DNA from: Aurantibacter crassamenti
Lineage (GTDB): Bacteria > Bacteroidota > Bacteroidia > Flavobacteriales > Flavobacteriaceae
Assembly: GCF_016811105.1 (NCBI RefSeq)
Contig: NZ_JAFBGM010000002.1
Span: forward strand, 1,364,001-1,428,000
DNA length: 64,000 nucleotides
Direction of reading: 5' to 3'
Shown here: positions 1-9,689 of the stretch, piece after piece
How positions within the stretch are numbered: position 1 is the stretch's first letter
How the letters are laid out: every line of letters begins with the position of its first letter
Notes under the pieces: model-generated
The model's database searches: none
Seen by the model: only the letters and a program-made list of their open reading frames with translations
Told to the model about the DNA's origin: nothing
Program-made: the position numbers and the translations under genes

Positions 1-17
1 ATTCTAATAAACAAAAA

Positions 18-39
18 AGTCCCGTATTTAACGGGACTT
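18..39 (-). terminator. Intrinsic terminator, minus strand
   Basis: A nine-base perfect stem (AAGTCCCGT pairing with ACGGGACTT) around a short ATTTA loop is followed on the minus strand by a run of six T. On the plus strand the following bases are not T-rich, so it should act on minus-strand transcripts. No clear protein gene lies between it and the next terminator at 283-306. Confidence 0.75.
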
Positions 40-282
40 CAATTTGCTTATATATTCAATACTTCACAACAGCCCCGTTCTTCTCTTAAAAAAGAAGTAA
101 AAAAAGAAACCGTTAAAAAAGAATTGCGTATTCATAAAACTTAAACTTGCCGCTAATGTATGAATTTAATTTAAAATAAAAGCTTTACTCCAAATTTTTA
201 CTTATTTACAGACATTTGAACTAAAAAAATAACAATAATTTTACATTTAAATGTAATTGCTAAGAATAATTAAAAACAAAAA
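40..282. other. Intergenic region without a clear gene
   Basis: This AT-rich stretch lies between two minus-strand terminators. The only signals are a TACATTAG promoter-like box on the minus strand at 153-160 and a 23-codon minus-strand reading frame beginning at 135 that is rich in phenylalanine. A lysine-rich plus-strand frame runs from the window start to 144 but passes through the terminator hairpin. I do not call either frame a gene. Confidence 0.4.
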
Positions 283-306
283 AAGGCTTCCAAATTTGAA
301 AGCCTT
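283..306 (-). terminator. Intrinsic terminator after the lipoprotein gene
   Basis: Stem AAGGCTT/AAGCCTT around a ten-base loop, followed on the minus strand by a T-rich run. It lies just downstream of the lipoprotein gene that ends at 330. Confidence 0.8.
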
Positions 307-329
307 TATATTAAAGATATAATTTTATC

Positions 330-1448
330 TTATTTTTTATTGAAATGATATTGGTACACTTCTTCTTCACCTTCATAGGTATCAGTTTCAGTAATTACTA
401 AATTATCAGCAGTAAGTGTTATTTTTCCATCAAAAATTAAATATCCATCTTCTTCGACACCGTTCTCAGTTTGTCCATCGTAGGTATCCGTATACTCAAA
501 TTCTACTAACGTAAGTCTGCTTTGTTCTTCGTCATAAGCCCAATTACCTTTAGAAGAATAACTTGAATTTTCTTCAACATAAACTAATTCACAAGATGCT
601 TCCGAAGCGTCCCAATCAACATCTTTATCCGTGTCATCAGAAACATATGAGTATGAACCATCACTTTTAAAAGTAATTTCTAATCCATCGGTAGTATAAC
701 AATAATCTACGGTAACCTCTTTAGTTACCCCACTATTGCAATCTAAATTACGTGTATAATCATAATCATCACAATATTCTTCACCTACATTTATTGTTTC
801 ACCATTATCAACTTCTTTAGTAAATTCCCAATCAGCAACAAGATTAACATTTCCTCCCCAAGATTCTACTGTTACACAGACTTCTGAAGGCTGGCTTACA
901 AAGCCCTGCCCATCATATACACAAATTATATAACAGAAAGTTCCTGCAGAGACTGCTGCTTCAAAGTTCACATCAATAGAAGTATCTTCCCCTTTACTTG
1001 CTAAACTTCCTTTAGCAGCATTTTTATTGGCAAAAAATCCTCTTTCTATTGTTTTTGGTGCTTTATTACTAACTCCAGTAGTAGCACTGGCCGGAATATC
1101 AAAATAAGTATCTGCCATTCCGTTTTCGTCTTTCAACTGAACATATGCTCCAGCGAATCCTTCAGGAGCCTTAAATTCAATGTTAAAACCATTTTTTTGA
1201 AAAGCAGTTTGTTTCTTATAATCTAAGCTGAATTCTATATCACCATTTGGAACAGGGCTTCCTTGTTTTTTTGTAGCTCCATCAATAGTAACGCCATTAC
1301 TAACAGCATTAACATCTAATAAAACTTCTTCTTGCGCATTTACTCCGTCAGGATCAGGATCACTTGCAAGTTCTTTTGCATCATCTTTAGAACAGGATAA
1401 AGCAGCAATTGCTAAACAGCTCGTTAAGAATACGTTTACTTTTCTCAT
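330..1448 (-). CDS. Lipoprotein with lipocalin-like C-terminal domain, function unknown
   Basis: A 372-residue predicted lipoprotein. The N-terminus has a signal peptide ending in a lipobox (AALSC, Cys19), followed by an acidic Asp-rich linker typical of surface or periplasmic lipoproteins of this phylum. Residues about 45-200 look like a beta-rich domain. Residues about 205-372 carry a WEFTKE start, repeated Gly-Asn-Trp and threonine-rich strands that resemble the lipocalin-like domains common in Bacteroidota lipoproteins. Several cysteines near residues 228-290 could form disulfides. It is the last gene of the minus-strand run and is followed by a terminator. I do not recognise a specific function. 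Confidence 0.7.
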   Translation of the reverse strand: MRKVNVFLTSCLAIAALSCSKDDAKELASDPDPDGVNAQEEVLLDVNAVSNGVTIDGATKKQGSPVPNGDIEFSLDYKKQTAFQKNGFNIEFKAPEGFAGAYVQLKDENGMADTYFDIPASATTGVSNKAPKTIERGFFANKNAAKGSLASKGEDTSIDVNFEAAVSAGTFCYIICVYDGQGFVSQPSEVCVTVESWGGNVNLVADWEFTKEVDNGETINVGEEYCDDYDYTRNLDCNSGVTKEVTVDYCYTTDGLEITFKSDGSYSYVSDDTDKDVDWDASEASCELVYVEENSSYSSKGNWAYDEEQSRLTLVEFEYTDTYDGQTENGVEEDGYLIFDGKITLTADNLVITETDTYEGEEEVYQYHFNKK

Positions 1449-1558
1449 AATTTATTGGTTTTAGTTATTTAGGTTTAATCCCCAGCGAAAACGAAAAACC
1501 AACTTACTTTATTGTTAAATTGAAGAGAAATTAATGTGTAGCTATTTAATACAGGTGC

Positions 1559-2659
1559 TTAATCTAACAGCAATGAAACAACCTGATCTAAATATTCTTG
1601 AATTTTAGGATCGGTACAATTCGTAAGAAGTGCAAATACCAATTGTTCATTGGGGTAGACGAAAAAATTAGAATAGCCGCCTACACCATTACCAACATGA
1701 CCATAAAAAGTACGACCACTGGCATCTTCACTTACCTGCCAACCAAGACCGTAATACGTTTTAACTCCATTTATTTCTTCGGATGTCAAAAATGTAGCTT
1801 TTGTGGTTTCGTTAAAAACCTCACCATTTAGAATAGACTGTCCAAATTTTGAAATATCTGTTACTGTTGAAAGATACCCACCACCAGCTAACTTGTAATA
1901 ATTGTCTACAGTAATAGCTTTTCTAAAACCTAATTTATTTTTTGAATAAAAAGTTGCGAATTCATCTTGATTTAAATTTTCTGCTACTATTTGATTCAAA
2001 TCTTTCTTAGAATTATTAGTTGCAGCAAACGTACTTGTTAGACCCAGCGGATTTAATACCAATTCTTGCACAAGATTTTCAAACGGCTTACCAGTTAACT
2101 CTTGCATTGCTAATGATAATAAAACCCAATCGAAACTAGTATATAAATATTGAGTACCTGGTTTAAAAACTAACGGATCATTTTTAAAAAGATCAATACC
2201 TTCCTTTATTGAATATGGTATATTTAATCCGTATTCTATTCCGCGATAACTTCGAATCCCTGCTGTATGACTTGCCAATTGACGAATGGTGAAATCATAT
2301 TCTTTCTTTGGGAAATATGGCACATAATCATAAAAAGAAGCATCTAAATTAATTTTACCTTCTTCTACCAAATAGGCTAGCGCAGTTGCAGCAATATTTT
2401 TAGAAACACTGGCTATTCTGAATATAGTTTTCTCTGGATTGATTGGTGTTTTAGATTCCAAATCAGCATAACCATAACCTTTTTGTAGAATTGTTTTACC
2501 CTCCTTAAATACCGAAATTGCAATACCCGGAACCTTTTTTTTATCAACTAAATCAGAAAGCAATACATCTGCTTTTGCTATTTCTGTTAATTCTGTAGAA
2601 TCACCTATAACTCGTTGAAAAGCAGACAAATTTCGAATATATTTTAAAATAGGATTCAT
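1559..2659 (-). CDS. Beta-lactamase-fold serine hydrolase, LACTB-like
   Basis: A 366-residue class C beta-lactamase-fold hydrolase (serine peptidase S12 type). The nucleophile motif SVSK is at residues 84-87, the second motif reads YTS at about 173-175 instead of the usual YxN, and GHVG near residue 320 fits the third (HxG) motif. From memory, the stretches FKNDPLVFKPGTQYLYTSF and LAGGGYLSTVTD closely match mammalian mitochondrial LACTB, so a protease or peptidase role is more likely than antibiotic hydrolysis. No convincing signal peptide is visible, which is unusual for this fold. It starts 17 bases after the DUF2807 gene ends, so the two are probably co-transcribed. Substrate unknown. Confidence 0.8.
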   Translation of the reverse strand: MNPILKYIRNLSAFQRVIGDSTELTEIAKADVLLSDLVDKKKVPGIAISVFKEGKTILQKGYGYADLESKTPINPEKTIFRIASVSKNIAATALAYLVEEGKINLDASFYDYVPYFPKKEYDFTIRQLASHTAGIRSYRGIEYGLNIPYSIKEGIDLFKNDPLVFKPGTQYLYTSFDWVLLSLAMQELTGKPFENLVQELVLNPLGLTSTFAATNNSKKDLNQIVAENLNQDEFATFYSKNKLGFRKAITVDNYYKLAGGGYLSTVTDISKFGQSILNGEVFNETTKATFLTSEEINGVKTYYGLGWQVSEDASGRTFYGHVGNGVGGYSNFFVYPNEQLVFALLTNCTDPKIQEYLDQVVSLLLD

Positions 2660-2676
2660 CTATTGAAAGGTTTTTG

Positions 2677-3504
2677 CTATTTAAAAATCAGCTTCCCTTT
2701 GTAAATTTCATCAACCTCAACCAACGAAGGTTTATTACTACTTATAACATCACCATTACCACGAATAGTTCCATTTATTGATTCTTGAGGGTTTATAAAT
2801 AAATCATTACTTCCCCTATGATTTAATGTAACGTGTTGCGCCAATAGAGTAGCCGCTTCTATTCTAGAATCACCTGAAGCGACATACAAACTAAGATTTT
2901 CGGCAACCCCTTTCAATTTAAAATAAGCAATACCATTAACCACAATGCTAACCGAATTTGAATTAAGTTCTAAATCAAATTCACTATCAGTTGTAAGCGC
3001 ATCAGGTTCTAAAAAACTTTCAGTTAACAATTCTAAAGTTGGATAATTTAAAACACCATCACTTTGAATTGGCAGTCCACTACTGCTTCTAATTTGAGTA
3101 ATATTTGGCGAAGTAATATACACCGTGGTTATACCATAATCGCGAAAAAGATTACAGCCATTTTCATTTCTTAGAAGCAATCGGTCATCTTCTACTTCAG
3201 CAGATATTTCATTTAACAGAAATTCACCTGTTTCAATTTCTACTTTTTGTGCAACTCCCTGCTTTAAAACCAATGCTACTTTTTCATAGACTGTAATTTT
3301 AGAGAATTCGGGTACCGAAATTTCTTGACGTATCATATCACCTGAATTCTGAAAACAATCTGAACTAGATTCTGAATTACATGAACTTATTGATATAATT
3401 AGAAATGCTAAAAAAAACATTCTAAATATAGGTAACACAAGCACTCCTACTTTTTTAATAGGGTTGTTAGTATTACCAAATGTTTCTATATCATTCATAA
3501 ACAT
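2677..3504 (-). CDS. DUF2807 (GIN domain) lipoprotein
   Basis: About 275 residues. A hydrophobic segment (MFFLAFLIISISSC) ends in a lipobox, so the product should be lipid-anchored outside the inner membrane. The remainder has the repeating short-strand pattern of the DUF2807 or GIN domain, a right-handed beta-helix-like fold seen in putative adhesin heads; the early line ISVPEFSKITVYEKVALVLKQ and the later SGDSRIE pattern are typical. Start choice is uncertain: the frame is open to a TTG at 3513 overlapping the upstream gene by four bases, and in-frame ATG codons lie at 3504 and 3498. Its role in this envelope group is unknown. Confidence 0.75.
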   Translation of the reverse strand: MFMNDIETFGNTNNPIKKVGVLVLPIFRMFFLAFLIISISSCNSESSSDCFQNSGDMIRQEISVPEFSKITVYEKVALVLKQGVAQKVEIETGEFLLNEISAEVEDDRLLLRNENGCNLFRDYGITTVYITSPNITQIRSSSGLPIQSDGVLNYPTLELLTESFLEPDALTTDSEFDLELNSNSVSIVVNGIAYFKLKGVAENLSLYVASGDSRIEAATLLAQHVTLNHRGSNDLFINPQESINGTIRGNGDVISSNKPSLVEVDEIYKGKLIFK

Positions 3505-3509
3505 TAATT

Positions 3510-4610
3510 TCAAAATCGAATTCCAATTCCAAATTCTATTGCTTCTGCAGCTGCACCATGCGCCTTTAAGGTTACAGCACCATACATATTTTTGCCGAAA
3601 TAACGCTTAAAACCAATTCTGTTGTATACCCTGCCTTCAAAATCAAAAGGATAATACACATAGTATCCCAGTTGGGTAATAAAGCTTATTTTATTGACAA
3701 ATAATTCATGGCCAATAAATAATCCTACTCGTTTAAAATCATCATTCTCTTGAACTCCGTACTCCGGAAACGAAATAGCTTGAAAGCGAATTAATTCCTT
3801 TAAAAAATGTGAAAAGAAGATATCACCCCCCACTTGAATTGCGCTTTTTCTGCCGAGACGTTTATCAGCATATCCTGAAATAATATAGAAGGCATGTTGC
3901 CCCAAACCAATAACATCACTTGAATTTACACCAGTTCTCAAAGCAAGATTAAATTTTATCGGTTCAGCAACTTTAACTTTTTCAGGATTTACAGCATAAC
4001 TAACTTCTTTACCCCCATCTAAATCATACGTTAAGCCGGCATTGAACGCAATAGTATTTGTTGAAGTATTTGGCGATTTAACATTGGCATTAGAATAGTG
4101 AATAATATTAACACCCGCTTTAAAGCCCAAACCTTTAAATAAATTTTCTTTATGAAAATTCAACATTAAATATGTTGAACTTAAGAAATCTGAACCGTAG
4201 GCATTATTACGAAAATTGGTATACTTATCGTAAGCATTAGTAGCATATGAAACACCCTGGCCAAACCTCAATTGCAAATTGCGTTTTAAGAAATAAAAAT
4301 TATAGTGCGCATAAAGGCCATAGTGCTTACCCAATGTTTCAGTATGCATATCTTGATAGATAAATGAATAACCTACATCAGGGTAATTGTATAATTCTTG
4401 CCACTCTTCAGACCCATATGTTTTTCTATTGAGTGCGAGAATTAATCCTGAAGGATGTTCTTCAATTAAATGGGTAATATCAGGGTTGTGTAATAGTATT
4501 GAGCCGTAGAATAGATTAGCATCAATCACATAACGTTTTGCAACTGCACTTTCTTGAGCAAACGACAGGCAACCAAAAAGCAATGCAATAAGTAAGAACT
4601 TTAACCTCAT
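3510..4610 (-). CDS. Acyloxyacyl hydrolase / lipid A 3-O-deacylase (PagL-like)
   Basis: A 366-residue outer membrane beta-barrel with an N-terminal signal peptide (cleavage after about SFA, residue 18). The sequence HYSNANVKSPN at residues 171-181 matches the PagL active-site signature, with His171 and Ser173 in the catalytic positions; PagL enzymes remove the 3-O-acyl chain from lipid A in the outer membrane. It is longer than classical PagL (about 150-190 residues) because of a second barrel-like half after residue 210. The protein ends in RF, a typical outer membrane C-terminus. It overlaps or abuts the downstream DUF2807 gene, indicating one transcript. Confidence 0.8.
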   Translation of the reverse strand: MRLKFLLIALLFGCLSFAQESAVAKRYVIDANLFYGSILLHNPDITHLIEEHPSGLILALNRKTYGSEEWQELYNYPDVGYSFIYQDMHTETLGKHYGLYAHYNFYFLKRNLQLRFGQGVSYATNAYDKYTNFRNNAYGSDFLSSTYLMLNFHKENLFKGLGFKAGVNIIHYSNANVKSPNTSTNTIAFNAGLTYDLDGGKEVSYAVNPEKVKVAEPIKFNLALRTGVNSSDVIGLGQHAFYIISGYADKRLGRKSAIQVGGDIFFSHFLKELIRFQAISFPEYGVQENDDFKRVGLFIGHELFVNKISFITQLGYYVYYPFDFEGRVYNRIGFKRYFGKNMYGAVTLKAHGAAAEAIEFGIGIRF

Positions 4611-4677
4611 AAAAAGTAAAGGTAAAACTATAGGGATAATTATTAAAGCTAAAGGCTTCTTTTCAAAGAATAAAAAA

Positions 4678-5631
4678 TTAAAACAATGCCTCTGCTATCG
4701 CTTGAATATTATCTGATTTTCCCATAGAATAGTAATGCAATACAGGAACCCCAGCTTCCTTTAATTCCTTTGACTGTTGAATTGCCCATTCAATACCCAC
4801 TTGACGAACTGCTTTATTATTTTCACAAGTATCAACAGCATCAATTAAATCTTGAGGAAGATCAATACGAAACACCTGTGGTAACAACTGTAAATGTCGT
4901 TTTACTGCTAACGGTTTTATCCCTGGAATAATAGGTATGTTTATTCCCATTTCTTTGGCCGCTGCTACAAACTCAAAATACTTTTGATTGTCAAAAAACA
5001 TTTGCGTCACTACATAATCAGCACCAGCATCTACTTTCTCTTTAAGTCGTTTTAAATCGGATTTTAAAGAAGGAGCCTCTAAATGTTTTTCAGGATATCC
5101 AGCAACACCAATACAGAAGTCAGCACAATCATCCGACTCAATTACCTCGTGCAAATATTTTCCACAGTTTAAGTTTTGTATTTGCTCTACAAGTCCTTTT
5201 GCATAAGCATGCCCCCCTACTGCTGGCTCAAAATACGATTGTTCACGCATGGCATCACCACGTAAAGCCATTACGTTTTGAATGCCTAAATAATGACAAT
5301 CAACCAACATGTACTCCGTTTCTTCTTTTGTGAAACCACCACAAATCACATGCGGTACTGTGTCTACATTATATTTATGTTGAATGGAAGCACAAATACC
5401 AACCGTACCAGGTCGCATACGAGTTGTTTTTTTATCTAAAAGACCTTCTTTCTGCACATATATAGTTTCTTCACGAGAGGTTGTAACATCAATAAAAGGA
5501 GGGTTAAATTCCATCAATGGATTAATGTTATTGTACAACTCTTGTATATTTCTCCCTTTTACAGGGGGAACAATTTCAAATGAAAAAAGCGTTTTTCCTT
5601 TTGCCTTTTCTATATGCTCAGTAACCTTCAT
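4678..5631 (-). CDS. metF: Methylenetetrahydrofolate reductase
   Basis: A 317-residue cytoplasmic flavoprotein that reduces 5,10-methylenetetrahydrofolate to 5-methyltetrahydrofolate, the methyl donor for MetH. The N-terminal line FSFEIVPPVKGR, the central VTQMFFDNQKYFEF and the IPGIKP segment are characteristic of the family, and the length fits the bacterial single-domain enzyme. Its ATG overlaps the stop codon of the upstream 81-codon gene by one base (TAATG). It is the third-to-last step in the methyl branch supplied by this unit, and should be under the SAM-I riboswitch that precedes metH. Confidence 0.95.
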   Translation of the reverse strand: MKVTEHIEKAKGKTLFSFEIVPPVKGRNIQELYNNINPLMEFNPPFIDVTTSREETIYVQKEGLLDKKTTRMRPGTVGICASIQHKYNVDTVPHVICGGFTKEETEYMLVDCHYLGIQNVMALRGDAMREQSYFEPAVGGHAYAKGLVEQIQNLNCGKYLHEVIESDDCADFCIGVAGYPEKHLEAPSLKSDLKRLKEKVDAGADYVVTQMFFDNQKYFEFVAAAKEMGINIPIIPGIKPLAVKRHLQLLPQVFRIDLPQDLIDAVDTCENNKAVRQVGIEWAIQQSKELKEAGVPVLHYYSMGKSDNIQAIAEALF

Positions 5632-5876
5632 TATATCTTGGTTAATTTTTTCTTTAAAATTTTAAAATCCCCTTCATACTCCCAATATACCCATCTTCCA
5701 TCCAAATAATCCGTTAATATATACTTTTCACTAACAGATTTTATTCGTGATACGGCTACTAATTTACGAGAAAATGGCGATGCAACTTCCTCTAAAATTT
5801 CTTTATTCTTAGCATCATAACCATGAGAAATCATGTGGCTACCTAACCTTAACTCTATAAATTTTTCACTCATCAA
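5631..5876 (-). CDS. Small conserved-context protein, function unknown
   Basis: An 81-residue protein between metF and the cobalamin half of metH, overlapping metH by four bases (ATGA) and metF by one base, so it is surely translated as part of the operon. It is basic at the C-terminus ([11 protein letters not shown]), contains a central [23 protein letters not shown] stretch with a beta-strand pattern, and has no cysteines, signal peptide or membrane segment. I do not recognise a family. The tight coupling suggests a role linked to the methyl cycle or to the MetH protein, but this is inference from position only. Confidence 0.7.
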   Translation of the reverse strand: MMSEKFIELRLGSHMISHGYDAKNKEILEEVASPFSRKLVAVSRIKSVSEKYILTDYLDGRWVYWEYEGDFKILKKKLTKI

Positions 5877-8587
5877 TCTACCATATTAGGCGCTAGCCAT
5901 CTACTTGCTTCTTCTAACGGAATACCTTTACGTTTAGCAAAATCTTCTACTTGATCTTCTTTTATTTTTCCTAGTCCGAAATACTTTGCTTCCGGATTTC
6001 CAAAATAATAACCTGATACCGATGCTGCCGGCCACATAGCTAAACTTTCAGTTAATTTCACTCCTATTTTTTCTTCAACTTGAAGAATTTTCCAAATGGT
6101 TTTTTTCTCTAAATGATCAGGGCACGCCGGATAACCGGGTGCAGGTCTAATACCCTTATATGATTCATTGATTAAGTCGTCATTACTTAATTCTTCATTT
6201 GCAGCATAACCCCAGTGCTTTATTCTGACTTCTTTATGTAAATATTCAGCAAACGCCTCTGCTAAACGATCAGACAAAGCTTTAATCATTATAGAATTAT
6301 AGTCATCTAAATCTTTTCGATATTGATCAGAAATTTCATCAGTACCAAACCCAGTACTCACACAAAAACAACCCATATAATCTTTTCTACCACTTTCCTT
6401 TGGAGCGATAAAATCAGCTAAGGCATTATCAGCAACACCTTCTCTACGTTGTAGTTGTTGACGCAATGTTCTGAAGATGAATTTTTTATTTTCAGAAGCG
6501 TCTTGACCTTCTTCTGCAAGAATATCAACTTCAATATCATCATCATTAATTGTATTTGCAGGAAATAGTGAAAATATAGCTTTCGCCGTCAATTGTTTTT
6601 CTTCCAAAACTTTTTTCAGCATATCTTGAGCATCGGCAAACAATTCAGTTGCCTGTTCACCCACCACGTTATCAGTTAAGATCGCAGGATATTTACCATG
6701 AAGCTCCCAACTTCTAAAAAATGGTGTCCAATCGATAAAAGGAACCAATTTATTTAGGTCCATATCTTCAATAATCTGAACACCCAATTCATTGGGCTTA
6801 ACTATTTCTGATGTATTCCAATCAATTTGAAACTTATTCTTTCGTGCCGCCTCAATAGATTTATACTCTTTGTGTTGTGAACGATTCATAAATTTTTCTC
6901 GAAACACCTCATAGTCATCTTTGATAGCCCTTTTATAACTATCAGAAGTTTCTTTCTGTAATAAGTCACCAACAACAGTTACAGCTCTTGATGCGTCATT
7001 TACATGCACAACAGCCTGACTATATTTTGGATCTATTTTTACAGCCGTATGTGCTTTACTAGTTGTTGCACCTCCAATTAGTAATGGCACTTTAAAATTT
7101 TTACGCTCCATCTCTTTTGCCAAATGAACCATTTCATCAAGCGATGGAGTAATAAGTCCGCTTAGTCCAATAATATCAACATTATGCTCAATAGCAGCTG
7201 CAATAATTTTTTCAGGTGGTACCATCACACCTAAATCAACAATTTCATAATTATTACAAGCTAATACAACGCTGACAATATTTTTACCAATATCATGCAC
7301 ATCACCTTTTACAGTGGCCATTAATATTTTACCTGCACCCTCAGAATCACCCTCTTGCGGGTTCAATAACTTTTCTTCTTCTATATATGGAAGTAGATAC
7401 GCCACAGCTTTTTTCATAACCCTAGCAGATTTCACCACCTGTGGCAAAAACATTTTTCCGCTCCCAAAAAGGTCACCAACAACATTCATACCTGCCATCA
7501 AATTACCTTCAATAACCTGAATTGGTTTTGATGCTGCTAATCGAGCTTCTTCAACATCTTCAACAATATATTGGTCAATACCTTTAACTAATGCTCTAGT
7601 TATTCTATTCTGCAACGGCTCTTCACGCCATGACAAATCAACTTTACTTTCTTTGGCCTTACCTACAACTGATTCAGCAAAATCTAGTAATCTTTCAGTT
7701 GCATCATCTCTACGGTTGAGCATCACATCTTCAACTCGCTCTAATAAATCTTTAGGAATATCATCATAAATCTCCAACATTGTTGGGTTAACAATACCCA
7801 TATTCATACCTGCTTTTATAGCATGATATAAAAAGACAGAGTGCATAGCTTCCCGCACGGGATTATTTCCTCGAAACGAAAAAGACACATTACTAACACC
7901 CCCACTCACACTACAATGTGGAAGATTTTCTTTCACCCATTTTGTAGCACGTATAAAATCTAAAGCATTGAGTTTATGCTCATCCATTCCTGTTGCGACT
8001 GGGAAAATATTTAAATCGAATATGATGTCTTCTGGAGGAAAATTTACTTCATTAACCAAAATATCATACGAGCGTTTTGAAATATCAATACGCTTCTGAT
8101 AATCATCTGCCTGGCCAACCTCATCAAAGGCCATTACAATCACAGCTGCACCGTATCTCTTGATTAACTTGGCACGCTGTATAAATTCTTCTTCTCCTTC
8201 TTTTAGGCTAATAGAATTCACCACACATTTACCTTGTACAACTTGTAAACCTGCCTCTATAATTTCCCATTTTGAGCTATCAATCATGATAGGCACACGA
8301 GCAATATCGGGTTCTGCAATGACAAGATTTAAGAACTTAACCATGGCGTATTTACCATCAAGAAGTCCATCATCCATATTAATATCAATGACTTGAGCTC
8401 CGCCTTCAACTTGATCACGCGCAACATCTAAAGCCTCTTCATATTTTTCTTCTTTGATTAACCTCAGAAACTTTTTTGAACCAGCAACATTTGTCCGCTC
8501 TCCAACATTAACGAAATTACTTTCAGGAGTGACGATAAGTGGTTCAAGTCCACTTAATTTTAAGTATTTAGGTGTCATCTCTTTCAT
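5873..8587 (-). CDS. metH: Methionine synthase, pterin/cobalamin/activation part (split MetH)
   Basis: A 904-residue protein equal to the C-terminal two thirds of cobalamin-dependent methionine synthase. It contains a pterin-binding barrel (residues about 20-320, with [11 protein letters not shown] near the start), a cobalamin cap (about 320-410), a Rossmann B12 domain with the DVHDIG motif at 429-434 (His431 is the lower cobalt ligand), and a SAM-binding reactivation domain with [12 protein letters not shown] near residue 820. It binds methyl-tetrahydrofolate and carries the methyl group, while homocysteine is bound by the separate upstream protein. ATGA overlap with that gene at 8584-8587 suggests coupled translation. 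Confidence 0.95.
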   Translation of the reverse strand: MKEMTPKYLKLSGLEPLIVTPESNFVNVGERTNVAGSKKFLRLIKEEKYEEALDVARDQVEGGAQVIDINMDDGLLDGKYAMVKFLNLVIAEPDIARVPIMIDSSKWEIIEAGLQVVQGKCVVNSISLKEGEEEFIQRAKLIKRYGAAVIVMAFDEVGQADDYQKRIDISKRSYDILVNEVNFPPEDIIFDLNIFPVATGMDEHKLNALDFIRATKWVKENLPHCSVSGGVSNVSFSFRGNNPVREAMHSVFLYHAIKAGMNMGIVNPTMLEIYDDIPKDLLERVEDVMLNRRDDATERLLDFAESVVGKAKESKVDLSWREEPLQNRITRALVKGIDQYIVEDVEEARLAASKPIQVIEGNLMAGMNVVGDLFGSGKMFLPQVVKSARVMKKAVAYLLPYIEEEKLLNPQEGDSEGAGKILMATVKGDVHDIGKNIVSVVLACNNYEIVDLGVMVPPEKIIAAAIEHNVDIIGLSGLITPSLDEMVHLAKEMERKNFKVPLLIGGATTSKAHTAVKIDPKYSQAVVHVNDASRAVTVVGDLLQKETSDSYKRAIKDDYEVFREKFMNRSQHKEYKSIEAARKNKFQIDWNTSEIVKPNELGVQIIEDMDLNKLVPFIDWTPFFRSWELHGKYPAILTDNVVGEQATELFADAQDMLKKVLEEKQLTAKAIFSLFPANTINDDDIEVDILAEEGQDASENKKFIFRTLRQQLQRREGVADNALADFIAPKESGRKDYMGCFCVSTGFGTDEISDQYRKDLDDYNSIMIKALSDRLAEAFAEYLHKEVRIKHWGYAANEELSNDDLINESYKGIRPAPGYPACPDHLEKKTIWKILQVEEKIGVKLTESLAMWPAASVSGYYFGNPEAKYFGLGKIKEDQVEDFAKRKGIPLEEASRWLAPNMVD

Positions 8588-9591
8588 TTATTTTCTTCTA
8601 TCGGTAAACCTCGAGGATCATATTGCTTTACTAAATCAGCTATAGCCATAATGTGTTCAGGTGTTGTACCACAGCATCCGCCAACAATATTCACCAAACC
8701 CTTTTCAACATATTCCTTTATTTGACCCGCCATTTGTTCGGGAGTTTCATCGTACTCGCCAAATGCATTTGGTAGGCCTGCATTTGGATGTGCAGAAACT
8801 GCGTAATCTGTTTTAGTCGATAGAACCTCAAGATGCGGCACCAATTGATTTGCTCCAAGAGCACAGTTAAATCCAACTGACAAAATTGGAATATGAGATA
8901 TTGAAATTAAAAAAGCCTCAGCAGTTTGTCCAGATAAGGTTCTTCCGGATGCATCGGTTATTGTACCGCTCACCATAATAGGCACATCAATATTTCTTTC
9001 CTCTTTTACTTCTTCAATTGCAAAAAGTGCGGCTTTTGCATTTAGTGTATCAAAAATTGTTTCAACCAATAATATATCAGAGCCACCATCTAATAGTGCC
9101 TCGGCTTGTTGCTTGTAGGCAACACGTAGTTCTTCAAATGAAACAGCCCTAAATCCGGGATCATTTACATCAGGCGACATACTGGCGGTCTTATTCGTAG
9201 GGCCCATACTACCTGCCACAAACCTGGGTTTATCAGGTTCATTTTTAGTAAACTCGTCAGCCACCATTTTGGCAATTCTAGCTGACTCATAATTCAATTC
9301 ATAAACCAAATCTTCCATGTAATAATCGGCCATCGCGATCGTAGTTCCTGAAAACGTATTGGTCTCAACAATATCAGCACCAGCTGCAAAATACTTTCTA
9401 TGTACTTCAGCAATAGCTTCTGGCTGTGTTAACGACAATAAATCATTATTACCTTGTAGTGGATGCTCCCAATCTTTAAATCGCTCGCCTCTAAAATCTT
9501 CTTCTTGAAATTTATAACGCTGCAGCATAGTACCCATAGCGCCATCAAGCACTAAAATTCGTTCAGCAAGTATTTCTTTAATATTCCTCAT
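8584..9591 (-). CDS. metH: Homocysteine S-methyltransferase domain protein (split MetH N-part)
   Basis: About 335 residues, equal to the N-terminal homocysteine-binding barrel of MetH. The start at 9591 gives [21 protein letters not shown], the normal family beginning; the frame stays open to a TTG at 9657, but that extension would lie in the riboswitch leader. Zinc-ligand cysteines are visible in GFNCALG and [11 protein letters not shown]. It should act together with the protein of the next gene to make methionine from homocysteine. In many bacteria these are one 1,200-residue polypeptide, so here the enzyme works as two subunits. Preceded by a SAM-I riboswitch. Confidence 0.92.
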   Translation of the reverse strand: MRNIKEILAERILVLDGAMGTMLQRYKFQEEDFRGERFKDWEHPLQGNNDLLSLTQPEAIAEVHRKYFAAGADIVETNTFSGTTIAMADYYMEDLVYELNYESARIAKMVADEFTKNEPDKPRFVAGSMGPTNKTASMSPDVNDPGFRAVSFEELRVAYKQQAEALLDGGSDILLVETIFDTLNAKAALFAIEEVKEERNIDVPIMVSGTITDASGRTLSGQTAEAFLISISHIPILSVGFNCALGANQLVPHLEVLSTKTDYAVSAHPNAGLPNAFGEYDETPEQMAGQIKEYVEKGLVNIVGGCCGTTPEHIMAIADLVKQYDPRGLPIEENK

Positions 9592-9654
9592 TTGAAGATT
9601 TTCGTTTTTTAGATTGCAAACACCAAATAAGTGCCAACAACTATTACTATTTAT

Positions 9655-9677
9655 CAAAAAAGGATTTGGTACAAACC
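9655..9677 (-). terminator. Terminator-like hairpin in the metH leader
   Basis: On the minus strand GGTTTG (9672-9677) can pair with CAAATCC (9662-9668, one bulged base) around a TAC loop, followed by six T and a G. It lies between the SAM-I aptamer and the metH start, where a riboswitch-controlled terminator would be expected. The stem is short, so this is a candidate expression platform only. Confidence 0.4.
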
Positions 9678-9689
9678 AGAGACTTAATT

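Noticed and set aside
1-144. A lysine-rich plus-strand frame (ending KKETVKKELRIHKT) open from the window edge
   Set aside because: It runs through a strong terminator hairpin and has no visible start or family similarity.
1559-2659. Reading the LACTB-like protein as an antibiotic-resistance beta-lactamase
   Set aside because: The second motif is YTS, there is no export signal, and the similarity is to LACTB rather than AmpC.
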